Of a stretch of DNA of 34,949 nt, positions 23,384 to 32,666 are shown in pieces. Each line of letters starts with the position of its first letter. The first letter of the stretch is position 1. The stretch spans positions 22,564 to 57,512 of the forward strand of contig NZ_JAGLBC010000002.1 in assembly GCF_018260395.1 (NCBI RefSeq), given 5' to 3'. The translations under genes and the position numbers were made by a program. The DNA is from Psychrobacter sp. Lineage in GTDB: Bacteria > Pseudomonadota > Gammaproteobacteria > Pseudomonadales > Moraxellaceae. The notes beneath the pieces are model-generated. The model worked only from the letters and a program-made list of their open reading frames with translations. It made no database searches and was not told where the DNA came from.

Positions 23384-25027
23384 ATGTTGCTATCTCATCG
23401 CAAACGCCTACTCGAGCTTTGGCGCATCGCTGCTCATCATCGCCTTGATACTCACTTTCCAATAGAAGAAGCACCTCAGCTTCAATCTGTGGCGCGTATG
23501 ATTAAGTCTCATCCTGCTGCTTGGGGGAAGAAGCATCAGCCAAATGGGGTTAAATTTGCCCTAGAAGAGATGGGGACGCTGTTCTTAAAGCTAGGTCAAT
23601 TGCTATCAACCAGACGCGACTTGGTCACCCCTGAAATCATCGAACAACTTGTGCAACTGCAAGATAGGGTTAAACCTTTTGATGTCAATATTGCCATTGC
23701 CCAAATCGAAGATTCAAAATATGGCTTAGGCAGAACTATTAATGAGTTATTTGCCCGCTTTGATACCAAACCCTTGGCGGCTGCCTCTATTGCTCAAGTT
23801 CATACCGCAGCTTTACATGATGGTCGTGAAGTGGTGGTAAAGGTTGTTCGCCCCGACATTCGTGAACGAATAATTTCAGACTTTGAACTACTTCGAGATA
23901 TGGCGCAGTGGGCATCGGCTCGTATTGAAGCAGCGCGTTCTGTACGAATTATAGATGTGGTCGAAGACTATCGTCAGATTATGCTCAATGAGCTTGATCT
24001 AACCTTTGAAGCAGACAATGCTATCAAAATGCGTAATAACTTTTTAGGCTCATCGATGATGTATGTGCCAGAAGTCTATGCAGATTCAAAAAATGTGATG
24101 ATCATGGAACGCATTACAGGCGCGCCTATTTCGTATACTCATGTGTTTGATGAATTAGGCTATGACCGTGCTGCGCTTGCCGAAAAAGGCTTAACCATAT
24201 TCTTTACCCAAGTCTTCCGCGATAACTTTTTCCATGCCGATATGCATCCTGGTAACGTATTCGTTGAAACCTTACCTTCAGATACACCAGAACCATATCG
24301 CCATAACCCAAGATACATTGGTCTTGATTGTGCCATAATGGGAGAGCTATCGAAAGATGATCAAATGATCGTGGCGCGTATGCTATTGGCGGTTATGAAT
24401 AATAATTTCGCCAATCTAGTAGACATTGTCAGTCGTGCCGGCTGGATACCGCCCAATACTGATAAACACGCTTTAACTCGTGATATGCGTCGCACCATTG
24501 CTCCTATGGTTTTAAAGCCTATTAATGAAATAGACTTCGCTGGAGTATTGATGCAAATACTTGATATTGCTCGCCGTCATCACATGAGTATTCCGCCGCA
24601 ACTTATGCTGCTATTAAAAACATTGGTACACGTTGAGGGTTTAGGTCGTGATTTATACCCTGAGCTAGACATTTGGTCGTTGGCGAAGCCTATTTTAACC
24701 GGTTGGGTTAAAGAACAGTTAGACCCTGTTCGCAATATGCGAGAGCTACGAGAACAATTGCCGGAACTATTACTATCTACCGCACAGGTGCCTAAACTAC
24801 TTGACCAGGGCCTACAAAGCATGGCCTCACAAGGGGCTAGACAAGACCAACAGCTGCGTGAAATACAGCAAATTCGAGCCGATATGTTAAACGACAGACG
24901 TAAAGACTGGATTGCTTTGGCAGGCTTTATCATTAGTGTTGCAATTGCTATTCAAGTTATTGGCTGGCTGTCTCCTATATTTTATATTTTGGCCATATTA
25001 TTTGTACTTTGGCGCATTTTGGGGTAA
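23384..25027 (+). CDS. ubiB: Ubiquinone biosynthesis protein UbiB (ABC1/ADCK atypical kinase family)
   Basis: UbiB is a membrane-bound atypical kinase or ATPase needed for ubiquinone synthesis. The 547 residues match E. coli UbiB (546). Visible are the family KxGQ motif in FLKLGQLLSTRRDL (about 66-79), the Ala-rich nucleotide loop LAAASIAQVHTAAL (about 130-143), the catalytic loop FFHADMHPGNV (about 281-291) and the metal-binding LDCAIMG (about 313-319). Two C-terminal membrane helices form a hairpin (about 508-545). A terminator lies upstream, so it probably has its own promoter, unlike the compact enterobacterial ubiEJB operon. No good Shine-Dalgarno is visible. Confidence 0.95.
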   Translation: MLLSHRKRLLELWRIAAHHRLDTHFPIEEAPQLQSVARMIKSHPAAWGKKHQPNGVKFALEEMGTLFLKLGQLLSTRRDLVTPEIIEQLVQLQDRVKPFDVNIAIAQIEDSKYGLGRTINELFARFDTKPLAAASIAQVHTAALHDGREVVVKVVRPDIRERIISDFELLRDMAQWASARIEAARSVRIIDVVEDYRQIMLNELDLTFEADNAIKMRNNFLGSSMMYVPEVYADSKNVMIMERITGAPISYTHVFDELGYDRAALAEKGLTIFFTQVFRDNFFHADMHPGNVFVETLPSDTPEPYRHNPRYIGLDCAIMGELSKDDQMIVARMLLAVMNNNFANLVDIVSRAGWIPPNTDKHALTRDMRRTIAPMVLKPINEIDFAGVLMQILDIARRHHMSIPPQLMLLLKTLVHVEGLGRDLYPELDIWSLAKPILTGWVKEQLDPVRNMRELREQLPELLLSTAQVPKLLDQGLQSMASQGARQDQQLREIQQIRADMLNDRRKDWIALAGFIISVAIAIQVIGWLSPIFYILAILFVLWRILG

Positions 25028-25068
25028 ATAATAAATAAAACCTAGCCCGTAATTGATGTATTGATACC

Positions 25069-25086
25069 GACCGTCAACGTACGGTC
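25069..25086 (+). other. Short GC-containing hairpin between ubiB and alr
   Basis: GACCGT (25069-25074) pairs with ACGGTC (25081-25086) around a 6-base loop, 50 bases before alr. The following sequence is only modestly T-rich. It could be a weak terminator for ubiB or an operator. Confidence 0.35.
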
Positions 25087-25135
25087 AAGTATTTTATATC
25101 CACATTCCAGCTTAGAAATTTAGTGAGAGTCGACC

Positions 25136-26299
25136 ATGCGTAGTGCATCCATAACCATAAACTCTGCCGCTTTAACTCATAACTTAACTCAAGTTATTAA
25201 AGCCATTCCTGAACAAACCAAAATTCTGGCAATGGTCAAGGCGGATGCGTATGGTCATGGGGTAAAAAACTGTTTATCTGGTTTGCAGCAAGCAGATGGT
25301 CTTGGCGTAGCGTGCTTTACTGAGGCAAAACAAATTCGCGATTTGGGTTGGCAAAAAGAGTTGGTTCTGATTGAAGGGGTATTTAGCCAGCAAGAATGGG
25401 CAGAGTCTATTGCAGCTGAATGCCAAAGTATCATTCATCATCAACATCAAGTTGAGTGGGCAGTAAATCAATTACCGCAATTGGATTCTCCGTGCCGAAC
25501 AGTTTGGCTTAAGTTAAATACAGGCATGAACCGTTTAGGCTTTGAACCTGAAGAATTGGTTTCAGTGGCACAAACATTGGTTGATGCAGGGTATAAGCTT
25601 ATTTTGACCAGTCACTTCGCCAATGCTGATCGTCCTGCTCATGCCTCTAATGCTAACCAAATTAAGATATTTACCGAAGCGCTTCAACAATTAAGAAGTC
25701 AAGTGGATGCCAACATTAAAGCGTCATTGTGCAACTCTGCTGGTATTATTAATTTTCCTGAGTGTCATTTTGACTGGGTTCGTCCTGGGATTATGCTTTA
25801 CGGCAGTACGCCTTTAGATGCTATCAGCGCTAAGCAATTAAATTTACAACCAGTGATGACCTTTGAGGCAAGCTTAATGGCCATACACAATATCGCTGCA
25901 GGCGCCCCAGTGGGTTACGGCAGTCGTTTTGTTGCCAATCGCCCTATCGTCAAAGGCATTGTAAGTATTGGCTATGGAGATGGCTATCCGAGAGTGGTTG
26001 ATGGCTCAGCTTGGGTTAGTGTGCAGCCTTTTGATGACGCTACTCACAGTAATAAGAATTCATCAACAGCCAATGCAAGGATGAGCTATAAGTGTCCAGT
26101 AATCGGCCGAGTTGCTATGGATATGATAGCCATTGATTTGACAGATGTGCCTAATCCTTCAGTAGGGAGTAAGGTGACTTTGTGGGGTGATCCAAAAAAA
26201 GGGGCACCTAGTGTCGATGATACCGCAAGCTCAGCTCATACGTTAGGCTATGAGTTGTTATGCAGAGTGACCCAGCGCCCCATTCGTATTACTCAATAA
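25136..26299 (+). CDS. alr: Alanine racemase
   Basis: This PLP enzyme converts L-alanine to D-alanine for peptidoglycan. The PLP lysine is Lys35 in MVKADAYGHG, and the second catalytic residue is the Tyr in IGYGDGYPR (about residue 280). NSAGI, VRPGIMLYG and VIGRVAMDM are also present. The 387 residues exceed the usual ~360 because of a polar insertion of about 20 residues (DDATHSNKNSSTANARM) just before VIGRVAMDM. The insertion falls in a surface-loop position of the C-terminal domain, so activity is probably kept. GTGAGAG precedes the start. argF follows on the same strand. Confidence 0.95.
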   Translation: MRSASITINSAALTHNLTQVIKAIPEQTKILAMVKADAYGHGVKNCLSGLQQADGLGVACFTEAKQIRDLGWQKELVLIEGVFSQQEWAESIAAECQSIIHHQHQVEWAVNQLPQLDSPCRTVWLKLNTGMNRLGFEPEELVSVAQTLVDAGYKLILTSHFANADRPAHASNANQIKIFTEALQQLRSQVDANIKASLCNSAGIINFPECHFDWVRPGIMLYGSTPLDAISAKQLNLQPVMTFEASLMAIHNIAAGAPVGYGSRFVANRPIVKGIVSIGYGDGYPRVVDGSAWVSVQPFDDATHSNKNSSTANARMSYKCPVIGRVAMDMIAIDLTDVPNPSVGSKVTLWGDPKKGAPSVDDTASSAHTLGYELLCRVTQRPIRITQ

Positions 26300-26314
26300 A
26301 TAGCATTGAACTGT

Positions 26315-26343
26315 TTTCACATAGTCAAAAAGTTCGCTATACT
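26315..26343 (+). promoter_or_regulatory. Possible argF promoter
   Basis: TATACT (26338-26343) is a good -10 box, with TTTCAC (26315-26320) at 17-base spacing as a poor -35. It lies about 65 bases before argF. I did not find a convincing ARG box. Confidence 0.35.
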
Positions 26344-26408
26344 GACAGTTTAGTCATTTAATTTTTATTCACTAATTTGTTAATTTACTGTAATTTAAAG
26401 AGAGCCAC

Positions 26409-27329
26409 ATGAGCGTGCGTCATTTTTTAACTCTACTCGATTTGACTCCAACCGAACTTGAAGCGCTAATTAGGCGAGCAAGTGAGCTTCGAAAGATGCA
26501 ACATGCTGGCGAAATCTATCAGCCATTTGTGGGTCGTACCCTTGGTATGATCTTTGAAAAGTCCTCTACCCGAACCCGTATCTCATTTGAAACTGGTATG
26601 GGTCAGTTTGGTGGACATGCTATATTTTTATCTCCAAAAGACACTCAATTAGGCCGTGGTGAACCAATTGAGGACTCAGCAAGAGTTATCTCAAGTATGG
26701 TGGACATCGTTATGATTCGTACCTTTGAGCACGAAAAAGTAGAAAAGTTTGCGGAATACTCCTCGGTACCGGTTATCAACGCTTTAACCGATGATTTACA
26801 TCCTTGTCAACTGTTGGCTGATATGCAAACTTTTTATGAGCATCGCGGTAGTATTAAAGATAAAATTGTCACTTGGGTGGGCGATGGCAACAATATGTGT
26901 TCTTCGTTTATGGCCGCAGCCAATCAGTTTGGCTTTGAATTAAGGGTGGCAGCCCCGTACGGATTTGAGCCTAATCCAGACTTAATGGAAAGGTTTAAAC
27001 ACTGTGTTAGCTTGGTGGAAGATGTTCAAGATGCAGCCAAAGACGCTCACTTGATTGTGACCGATGTGTGGGCAAGTATGGGGCAAGAAAGTGAACAAAG
27101 TACCCGTGCCCGCCGTTTTGCCCCTTATCAAGTAACCCCCTCATTGCTAGATAAAGCAGATCCTGAAGTACTGTTTATGCATTGTTTGCCAGCGCACCGT
27201 GGTGAAGAAATCTCGCATGACTTATTAGATGATCCGCGTTCTGTGGTTTGGGATGAAGCCGAAAACAGATTGCATGCACAAAAAGCTTTGATGGAGTTTT
27301 TGTTAAAAGACAAAATCAAATTAAACTAA
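26409..27329 (+). CDS. argF: Ornithine carbamoyltransferase
   Basis: The enzyme makes citrulline from ornithine and carbamoyl phosphate in arginine synthesis. The 306 residues have the carbamoyl-phosphate loop SSTRTR (about 54-59), [11 protein letters not shown] (about 133-143), DGNNMCSS and the ornithine-site [10 protein letters not shown] (about 257-266). The length and motifs fit the anabolic bacterial form. No arginine-deiminase genes are nearby, which supports the anabolic role. AAAGAGAG is the ribosome binding site. Confidence 0.95.
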   Translation: MSVRHFLTLLDLTPTELEALIRRASELRKMQHAGEIYQPFVGRTLGMIFEKSSTRTRISFETGMGQFGGHAIFLSPKDTQLGRGEPIEDSARVISSMVDIVMIRTFEHEKVEKFAEYSSVPVINALTDDLHPCQLLADMQTFYEHRGSIKDKIVTWVGDGNNMCSSFMAAANQFGFELRVAAPYGFEPNPDLMERFKHCVSLVEDVQDAAKDAHLIVTDVWASMGQESEQSTRARRFAPYQVTPSLLDKADPEVLFMHCLPAHRGEEISHDLLDDPRSVVWDEAENRLHAQKALMEFLLKDKIKLN

Positions 27330-27399
27330 GTATAGTTCCAAAACTTTTTGATATATAAACCAATTCTGATTACCAACTTTGATAATTATTTAACCAGTA

Positions 27400-27435
27400 G
27401 CAAATAAAAAAGGCTAAACAATTTCTGCTTAGCCT
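27400..27435 (-). terminator. Terminator of the alpha/beta hydrolase gene
   Basis: On the minus strand AGGCTAAGCA pairs with TGTTTAGCCT (one G-T pair) around a 5-base loop, followed by TTTTTATTTG. It lies 65 bases past the hydrolase stop, between convergent genes; it may serve argF weakly from the other side. Confidence 0.8.
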
Positions 27436-27500
27436 CAATTATTGAGTTATATAATCATTAAAATATTTACGATCAAGCCGTGAAAGGCAGCATATGAACT

Positions 27501-28346
27501 TTACATCTCTACCTTATTAACTATTTGCATTAAGAAGGTTTTTAAAACTGCATTTAATTGTTCAGGTTGTTCTACAGGGGTGCTATGTCCAGATTGCTTA
27601 ATAACAGCAAGTTTTGAGCCCTTAATAGCAAAGTGCATTTTTTGAGCCTCTTCATAAGGGGTGGGCTTATCTTCGTCACCTACTACTATTAATGTAGGCA
27701 ATTGAATTTCTGACAGTCGACTTAATATATCATCGCGCTCAATCACCCCTATTGTGGCTTTAATGGCTCCTTTTTTATTGTTTTGCTTTAAGTACTCAAG
27801 CCAAGTTTTATACTCTTTCTTGCGTGACTTATCATTTAAAAAGGTTTCACCAAACATAATGGCCATTATTTTTTTACCAACTTTATTTAGTCCTATCCAA
27901 TAAATGGCTTTGAGCAATTTTTTATAACCGGCTTTTTTTGCCTCATTTTCAGCTTCCGCTGCTGTATCTAATAAAATCAGTGAATGTAATAAATCAGGGC
28001 GTTTTAATGCCACTCGCTGTGCCACATAGCCTCCCATTGATAAGCCTATAAAATGACATTTATCAATAACTAGAGACTGTAATAAGGCAATGGCATCATC
28101 GGCTAAGGTATACATGTCGTAGCCTGTCTTGGTTACCTCAGATTTTCCTTGTCCTCGAAAATCAAACGCAATACAGCGATAGTCTTTTTTGAAGAAATCG
28201 ACTTGTTTATCATAAAGATGAGTGCCCCATAACAAACCATGCGCAAACAACATGACAGGTTTTTGTTGATCTAGGGGTAAGTTTGATTGTTCAGGAGCGC
28301 TATCTTCGTAATATATTTCGGCGCCATTAATTGAGATCATAGGCAT
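27501..28346 (-). CDS. Alpha/beta hydrolase
   Basis: The 281-residue protein has the alpha/beta-hydrolase fold and a full catalytic triad by motif: nucleophile elbow GLSMGGY (Ser near residue 103), Asp in VGDEDKPTP and His in KQSGHSTPVEQPE near the C-terminus. The oxyanion region FAHGLLWG and the FDFRGQGKSE stretch resemble 3-oxoadipate enol-lactonases and similar esterases. No catechol-pathway gene is nearby, so the substrate is unknown. No signal peptide is seen. AAGGA about 10 bases upstream supports the start. It lies downstream of rpiA on the same strand with a 190-base gap, probably transcribed separately. Confidence 0.88.
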   Translation of the reverse strand: MPMISINGAEIYYEDSAPEQSNLPLDQQKPVMLFAHGLLWGTHLYDKQVDFFKKDYRCIAFDFRGQGKSEVTKTGYDMYTLADDAIALLQSLVIDKCHFIGLSMGGYVAQRVALKRPDLLHSLILLDTAAEAENEAKKAGYKKLLKAIYWIGLNKVGKKIMAIMFGETFLNDKSRKKEYKTWLEYLKQNNKKGAIKATIGVIERDDILSRLSEIQLPTLIVVGDEDKPTPYEEAQKMHFAIKGSKLAVIKQSGHSTPVEQPEQLNAVLKTFLMQIVNKVEM

Positions 28347-28536
28347 AATTTTGACATCCTTGTCAGTAGATTAATAATTAATTCATAAAAAAAGTAAGTC
28401 GTTAATACAATTGACGACAGGCATTTCTTAAAGCGGTAGATTAAACCGTTGTTAAAACAGTTGTGAAAACATTTTCAAAAGACAGTTACCTATTTATTTA
28501 ACCATAAACTAGCTAGTAGAAGAAAATATTTTTATA

Positions 28537-29196
28537 TTAACGCTGTAACTGCTCAACCCCTGTTGACTTAGCAATCAACAATTTATCTGCTTGATTAGCG
28601 GCAAAAATACCGTTACAGACAACACCAACTATATTGTTTAACGTTTTTTCCATTTCAGTGGCACTGGTTATCTCAAGATTGTAGGTATCAAGGATTAAGT
28701 TACCATAATCAGTCACAAAACCTTCACGGTAAACGGGTTCACCACCCATTTTAACCAATTCACGTGCCACATAAGACCGTGCTTGTGGCAAAACCTCAAT
28801 CGGTACTGGAAACTCAAGACCTAGTTGTGTTACCCACTTGCTCTCATCAACCAAACATAAAAACTGTTTGGAAGCTGCAGCCACAATCTTTTCACGGGTT
28901 AAAGCGCCGCCGCCGCCTTTGATAAGTTGTAGATTTGGATTGACCTCGTCTGCACCGTCAATATACAGGTCCAACTCACCAACATAGTTTAAATCCATGA
29001 CCTCGATGCCTAAAGCTTGTAACTTATCTTGGGTTACTTTTGAGCTGGCCACTGCCCCTTTAAGATTAATTTTTGGTAATAAATTAATCAAACAGTTTAC
29101 CGTACTGCCAGTACCCACACCCAGAATCATACCGTCGTCAATTAATGCCAATGCGGCTTGTGCGACTTCTTGTTTAAGCTTTAGTTGCTGACTCAT
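28537..29196 (-). CDS. rpiA: Ribose-5-phosphate isomerase A
   Basis: RpiA interconverts ribose 5-phosphate and ribulose 5-phosphate in the pentose phosphate pathway. Motifs are [12 protein letters not shown], the [23 protein letters not shown] region holding the catalytic Asp and Lys, and the late VVCNGIFAA. The track ORF starts at 29211, but AAAAGGG lies six bases before the second methionine codon at 29196, inside the longer ORF. That places the start at MSQQLKLK and gives 219 residues, the family's usual length. It is divergent from ilvA, as I recall for related Moraxellaceae. Confidence 0.94.
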   Translation of the reverse strand: MSQQLKLKQEVAQAALALIDDGMILGVGTGSTVNCLINLLPKINLKGAVASSKVTQDKLQALGIEVMDLNYVGELDLYIDGADEVNPNLQLIKGGGGALTREKIVAAASKQFLCLVDESKWVTQLGLEFPVPIEVLPQARSYVARELVKMGGEPVYREGFVTDYGNLILDTYNLEITSATEMEKTLNNIVGVVCNGIFAANQADKLLIAKSTGVEQLQR

Positions 29197-29543
29197 AACT
29201 GCCCTTTTCATTTATGAAATTACGTAGGTGAAAACATGAAATGGTTTTAACAACCACCTTTCGACATTATTTTAACAGTTGCCATAATATCAAATCCGTC
29301 CTAATTTTTCGCCATTTTTACCATGAAATAGCTTTATTAAAACGCCCTAATAAAAGTTATTGAACCAATAAACTAATATCATCAATAAATTCGTCACTAA
29401 AACTTGCAGGAATTAAAAAAACAGCATAGGCTAAACGATTATAAAATTGCAATATTGACTCAATTTAATATTGAGTCAGCGAACATGCGTAAACAGACTA
29501 TTAATTAGTCAAGTTAATAGTAAATAAACATTTAGGATCATCT
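29197..29543. other. Divergent intergenic region, rpiA and ilvA
   Basis: About 345 bases hold the control regions of both genes. The notable element is the inverted repeat at 29456-29478, listed separately. I found no consensus -35/-10 pair for either gene. The leader before ilvA shows no run of Ile, Val, Leu or Thr codons that would suggest a classic attenuator peptide. Confidence 0.45.
29456..29478. promoter_or_regulatory. TGACTCAA inverted repeat upstream of ilvA
   Basis: TGACTCAA (29456-29463) and TTGAGTCA (29471-29478) form a perfect 8-bp inverted repeat with a 7-base AT spacer. The same bases also make an imperfect direct repeat, AATATTGACTCA and AATATTGAGTCA. It lies 66 bases before the ilvA start. 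No T tract follows, so an operator is more likely than a terminator. Confidence 0.5.
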
Positions 29544-31097
29544 ATGCTATCAAAATGGGTTCGTAACATCCTTCAGGCTACCGTATACGACGTTGCTATC
29601 CAAACACCTTTAGATATTGCACCAAAGCTATCGACTCGTTTTAATAATGACATTCGTTTAAAGCGAGAAGATTTACAGCCTGTATTTTCATTCAAGTTAC
29701 GAGGCGCCTATAACCGCATTAGTCAGTTGTCAGCTGAACAAAAAGCACAAGGCGTTATTTGTGCTTCAGCAGGTAATCATGCTCAAGGTGTGGCCTTCTC
29801 TGCTAATAAACTAGGGCTTAAAAATATTATTGTCATGCCCACCACTACTCCAGATATTAAAGTTAAAGCAGTTAAGGCTTTGGGCGGGAACGTTGACTTA
29901 TATGGTGATAGCTTCGATGTCTCTAATCAGTATGCTATTGCGCGCTCTATTAAAGAGGGGCTTACTTATATTCCACCTTATGATGACGAACTGGTCATTG
30001 CTGGTCAAGGCACCGTGGCGCTTGAAATTAATCAGCAATGGCGTGATGTAGATTATGTATTCGTACCAGTAGGCGGCGGCGGTTTACTAGCTGGCGTGGC
30101 AGCCTTCTTAGGGGATGTTGCACCACAAGTTAAAATCATCGCAGTTGAACCTGAAGGTGCAGCGAGCTTAAAAGCTGCTATAGAAGCCGGTGAACGCGTC
30201 AAATTATCTCAAGTAAGCTTGTTCGTTGATGGTACAGCCGTGGCACAAATTGGCGAGTTGCCGTATGAAGTTTTCAATCTTCACAAAAGTGACAATTCAG
30301 GCAAATTAATTGAGCAAGAAGTCATTACTTGTACTAATGATGAAGTTTGCGCTGCTGTAAAGGATGTATTTGAAGAAAGACGTAGTATTGTAGAGCCTTC
30401 AGGCGCTTTAGCACTAGCAGGTATGAAAAAATATTTAACTAAGTATCAAGTAACTGGTAAAAACTGTATCGCCATTATTTCTGGTGCTAACATGAACTTT
30501 GATCGTTTGCGTTATATCGCTGAAAGAACTGAGATCGGTGAGAAAAAAGAAGCGGTGTTTGCGGTTACCATTCCTGAGCGTACAGGAGCCTTTTTAGAAT
30601 TCTGCCGTGATTTAAAGGGTCGTAACATTACTGAATTCAACTACCGTGCGCGTAGTGGAAGCTCACCTGATTCTTTAGAGCCTGCCAGCATTTTTGTCGG
30701 TATTGCTTTAAAAGAAGGCGATAAAGAGCGTCATATTATTGCAGACTCTTTGCATGAAGCTGGTTATGATGCACATGATTTAACCGATGATGAGATTGCC
30801 AAGTCACATATTCGCTATTTGATAGGTGGTCATGCTGGACTTGAAGATGAGCAGTTGTTCAAAGTTAGCTTCCCAGAGCGTCCAGGCGCACTGTTAAACT
30901 TTTTAGAAAAACTGGGTACGGATTATAATATTACTTTGTTCCATTACCGCAATCATGGTGCTGCCGATGGTCGAGTTTTGGTGGGTATTCAGGCGACAGC
31001 TTCAAGCTCACGGGCAGTACAAGATACCTTACAAGAGATTGGTTATGATTGTACCGCTATCACAGATAATGTGGGTTATAAGTTATTTTTGAAGTAG
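29544..31097 (+). CDS. ilvA: Threonine ammonia-lyase, biosynthetic
   Basis: This PLP enzyme deaminates threonine to 2-oxobutanoate, the first committed step to isoleucine. The 517 residues have the PLP lysine in FSFKLRGAYN (about residue 50), ASAGNHAQGVAF, and the phosphate-binding VGGGGLLAGV (about 177-186). The C-terminal third holds two ACT-like regulatory domains, each starting with a similar strand: FAVTIPERTGAFLEF and FKVSFPERPGALLNF. This is the long, isoleucine-inhibited, valine-activated form and not the short catabolic TdcB type. AGGAT 8 bases upstream supports the start. It is transcribed divergently from rpiA. Confidence 0.96.
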   Translation: MLSKWVRNILQATVYDVAIQTPLDIAPKLSTRFNNDIRLKREDLQPVFSFKLRGAYNRISQLSAEQKAQGVICASAGNHAQGVAFSANKLGLKNIIVMPTTTPDIKVKAVKALGGNVDLYGDSFDVSNQYAIARSIKEGLTYIPPYDDELVIAGQGTVALEINQQWRDVDYVFVPVGGGGLLAGVAAFLGDVAPQVKIIAVEPEGAASLKAAIEAGERVKLSQVSLFVDGTAVAQIGELPYEVFNLHKSDNSGKLIEQEVITCTNDEVCAAVKDVFEERRSIVEPSGALALAGMKKYLTKYQVTGKNCIAIISGANMNFDRLRYIAERTEIGEKKEAVFAVTIPERTGAFLEFCRDLKGRNITEFNYRARSGSSPDSLEPASIFVGIALKEGDKERHIIADSLHEAGYDAHDLTDDEIAKSHIRYLIGGHAGLEDEQLFKVSFPERPGALLNFLEKLGTDYNITLFHYRNHGAADGRVLVGIQATASSSRAVQDTLQEIGYDCTAITDNVGYKLFLK

Positions 31098-31451
31098 TGT
31101 TTAAGGTATGTGTGCTGATCATATGCATGATGATAATAGATGCTGAATCTAGCGGTAATAGATATCTTAATAATTCAGCCATACATTTATTGAGTCAAGC
31201 TAAACTTACTCCTTTTTATCATAATGGTAAGCTGGTACTGGGTAAAATATTCATCCATGTTTAAATAGAATTCAATAGTTAAAAGTGGTATTTAATAGAA
31301 GGATAAAAAGCTTATAGACCAATCAACAAAAAATTTTATGAATTGAATTTAGTTTATTTTGCCCCATAAATATAGATAGTAGCTGATCGTTAGCATAATC
31401 AAAAACTACTATGCTTACTCAGAATTTGATAAATAGGGTTATTGGACGATT
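31098..31451. other. Intergenic region between ilvA and hslR
   Basis: This 354-base AT-rich gap has no ORF or RNA gene I can support. ATAGTAG (31376-31382) and CTACTAT (31406-31412) make a 7-bp inverted repeat with a 23-base spacer just before hslR. It is weak. No clear ilvA terminator is visible. Confidence 0.45.
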
Positions 31452-31886
31452 ATGGCAAATTTAAAAAGAGATGATTCAACTAATAACAACCAATATCTTC
31501 AAAAGGTACGCTTAGACAAATGGCTGTGGGCAGCACGCTTTTATCGCACTCGTAGTCTTGCAAAACAGGCCATTGAAGGCGGAAAGGTGCACTTTGATGG
31601 CAGCCGTGTCAAAACAAGTAAAGAAATTAGCATAGGTGATGAGCTAACCATTCGTCAAGGTTCAGCAACAGCTATGACTGAAAAAACAGTAATGGTAAAA
31701 GACCTCTCGGTTCAACGGGGCAATGCTACCCTTGCTCAAGCCTTATATGAGGAGACCGAAGAGAGTATCAAAAGACGTGAATACTATGCCGAGCAGCGTA
31801 AATTGGCTAATCTTGCACGGCCAGACACGAAACCTAATAAAAAACAGCGCCGTGATTTGCATCGTTTTAAATACCAAGAGGAATAG
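31452..31886 (+). CDS. hslR: Heat shock protein 15 (S4-domain RNA-binding protein)
   Basis: Hsp15 binds free 50S subunits that still carry a nascent chain and tRNA, and helps rescue them. The 144 residues contain the S4 RNA-binding motif VRLDKWLWAARFYRTRSLAKQAIEGG (split across about 19-45) with VHFDGSRVK following. A helical, basic C-terminal tail (about 105-144, RREYYAEQRKL to KKQRRDLHRFK) matches Hsp15. The first 15 residues are polar and add little. A terminator follows. Confidence 0.92.
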   Translation: MANLKRDDSTNNNQYLQKVRLDKWLWAARFYRTRSLAKQAIEGGKVHFDGSRVKTSKEISIGDELTIRQGSATAMTEKTVMVKDLSVQRGNATLAQALYEETEESIKRREYYAEQRKLANLARPDTKPNKKQRRDLHRFKYQEE

Positions 31887-31960
31887 GCTGGTCAATAGCC
31901 AAAACACCAACCTTTGCATGTGCGGTAACCCTATCGTTTAGTGTCCAACATTGTTAGAAT

Positions 31961-31988
31961 AGCCTTTACTTCAAAAAGGCTTTTTTTG
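31961..31988 (+). terminator. Rho-independent terminator after hslR
   Basis: AGCCTTT (31961-31967) pairs with AAAGGCT (31975-31981) around a 7-base loop, followed by TTTTTTT. It lies about 75 bases past hslR. Confidence 0.85.
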
Positions 31989-32047
31989 TATATAAAAGTC
32001 TTTAATCCACATTTTGTTATTAAACTCTATTTTCTTAAGGTTAAATT

Positions 32048-32560
32048 ATGCCTAAGTCAGATGAAATACCTAAGTCTATTTTATTAGTATGTCTTGGCAA
32101 TATTTGCCGCTCACCAACGGCAGAAGGCATAATGAGACAACGCACTGCTATTGCTGGATTAACTTTGAAAATTGACTCTGCGGGAACAGGTGACTGGCAC
32201 ATTGGTGAACATCCTGACTCACGTGCGCAAAGCCACGCTAAGCAAAATGGCTATAACATTAGTAAACTCGTTGCGCGTCAAGTAAGTCCTCAAGATTTTC
32301 TAGACTTTGATTTGATTTTAGCGATGGATGCGCAGAACCTTAAAGACTTGCAGGCAATTAGAGACGTTGCTGCCCAAAATGTAAGTTCTGATAAGCTAGG
32401 ACGTTTAGCACTGATGAGTGAAGTAGATATCAGTTATCTCAATCAAGATGTTCCTGATCCATACAATGGTGGGGCAGACGGTTTTGAAGAAGTCATTAAA
32501 AGACTAGAGTCGTCTGTAGATGCTTGGATAGATACCTGGATAAATACTTGGCAACATTAA
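32048..32560 (+). CDS. Low-molecular-weight protein-tyrosine phosphatase
   Basis: The P-loop CLGNICRS (catalytic Cys15, Arg21) and the general-acid loop VPDPYNGG near residue 137 identify the LMW-PTP family. The 170 residues are slightly longer than usual, with additional sequence around NVSSDKLGRLALMSE before the DP loop. Bacterial members dephosphorylate tyrosine kinases of capsule export (the Wzb type) or other phosphoproteins. No capsule genes or BY-kinase lie in the window, so the partner is unknown. murB starts 106 bases downstream on the same strand, a pairing I recall from Acinetobacter. Confidence 0.92.
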   Translation: MPKSDEIPKSILLVCLGNICRSPTAEGIMRQRTAIAGLTLKIDSAGTGDWHIGEHPDSRAQSHAKQNGYNISKLVARQVSPQDFLDFDLILAMDAQNLKDLQAIRDVAAQNVSSDKLGRLALMSEVDISYLNQDVPDPYNGGADGFEEVIKRLESSVDAWIDTWINTWQH

Positions 32561-32666
32561 GTAGCTTTAAGCTCATTTATTCTTATATGACTAGTTTTTA
32601 TTTGCTTTGATTTTTTATGATAATTTTTAAAGTCTGTTTAGCCATTTTATTGAGCCATTATCGCTT

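Noticed and set aside
24580-24933. 117-residue minus-strand ORF inside ubiB
   Set aside because: It lies wholly within a conserved gene, is rich in Ser/Cys as antisense frames often are, and has no ribosome binding site.
29197-29211. Longer rpiA start at 29211 in the ORF track
   Set aside because: The AAAAGGG inside these bases is the ribosome binding site for the ATG at 29196, which also gives the normal family length.
29212-29543. Attenuator leader peptide for ilvA
   Set aside because: I looked for a short ORF rich in Ile/Val/Leu/Thr followed by competing hairpins and a T tract and did not find one.
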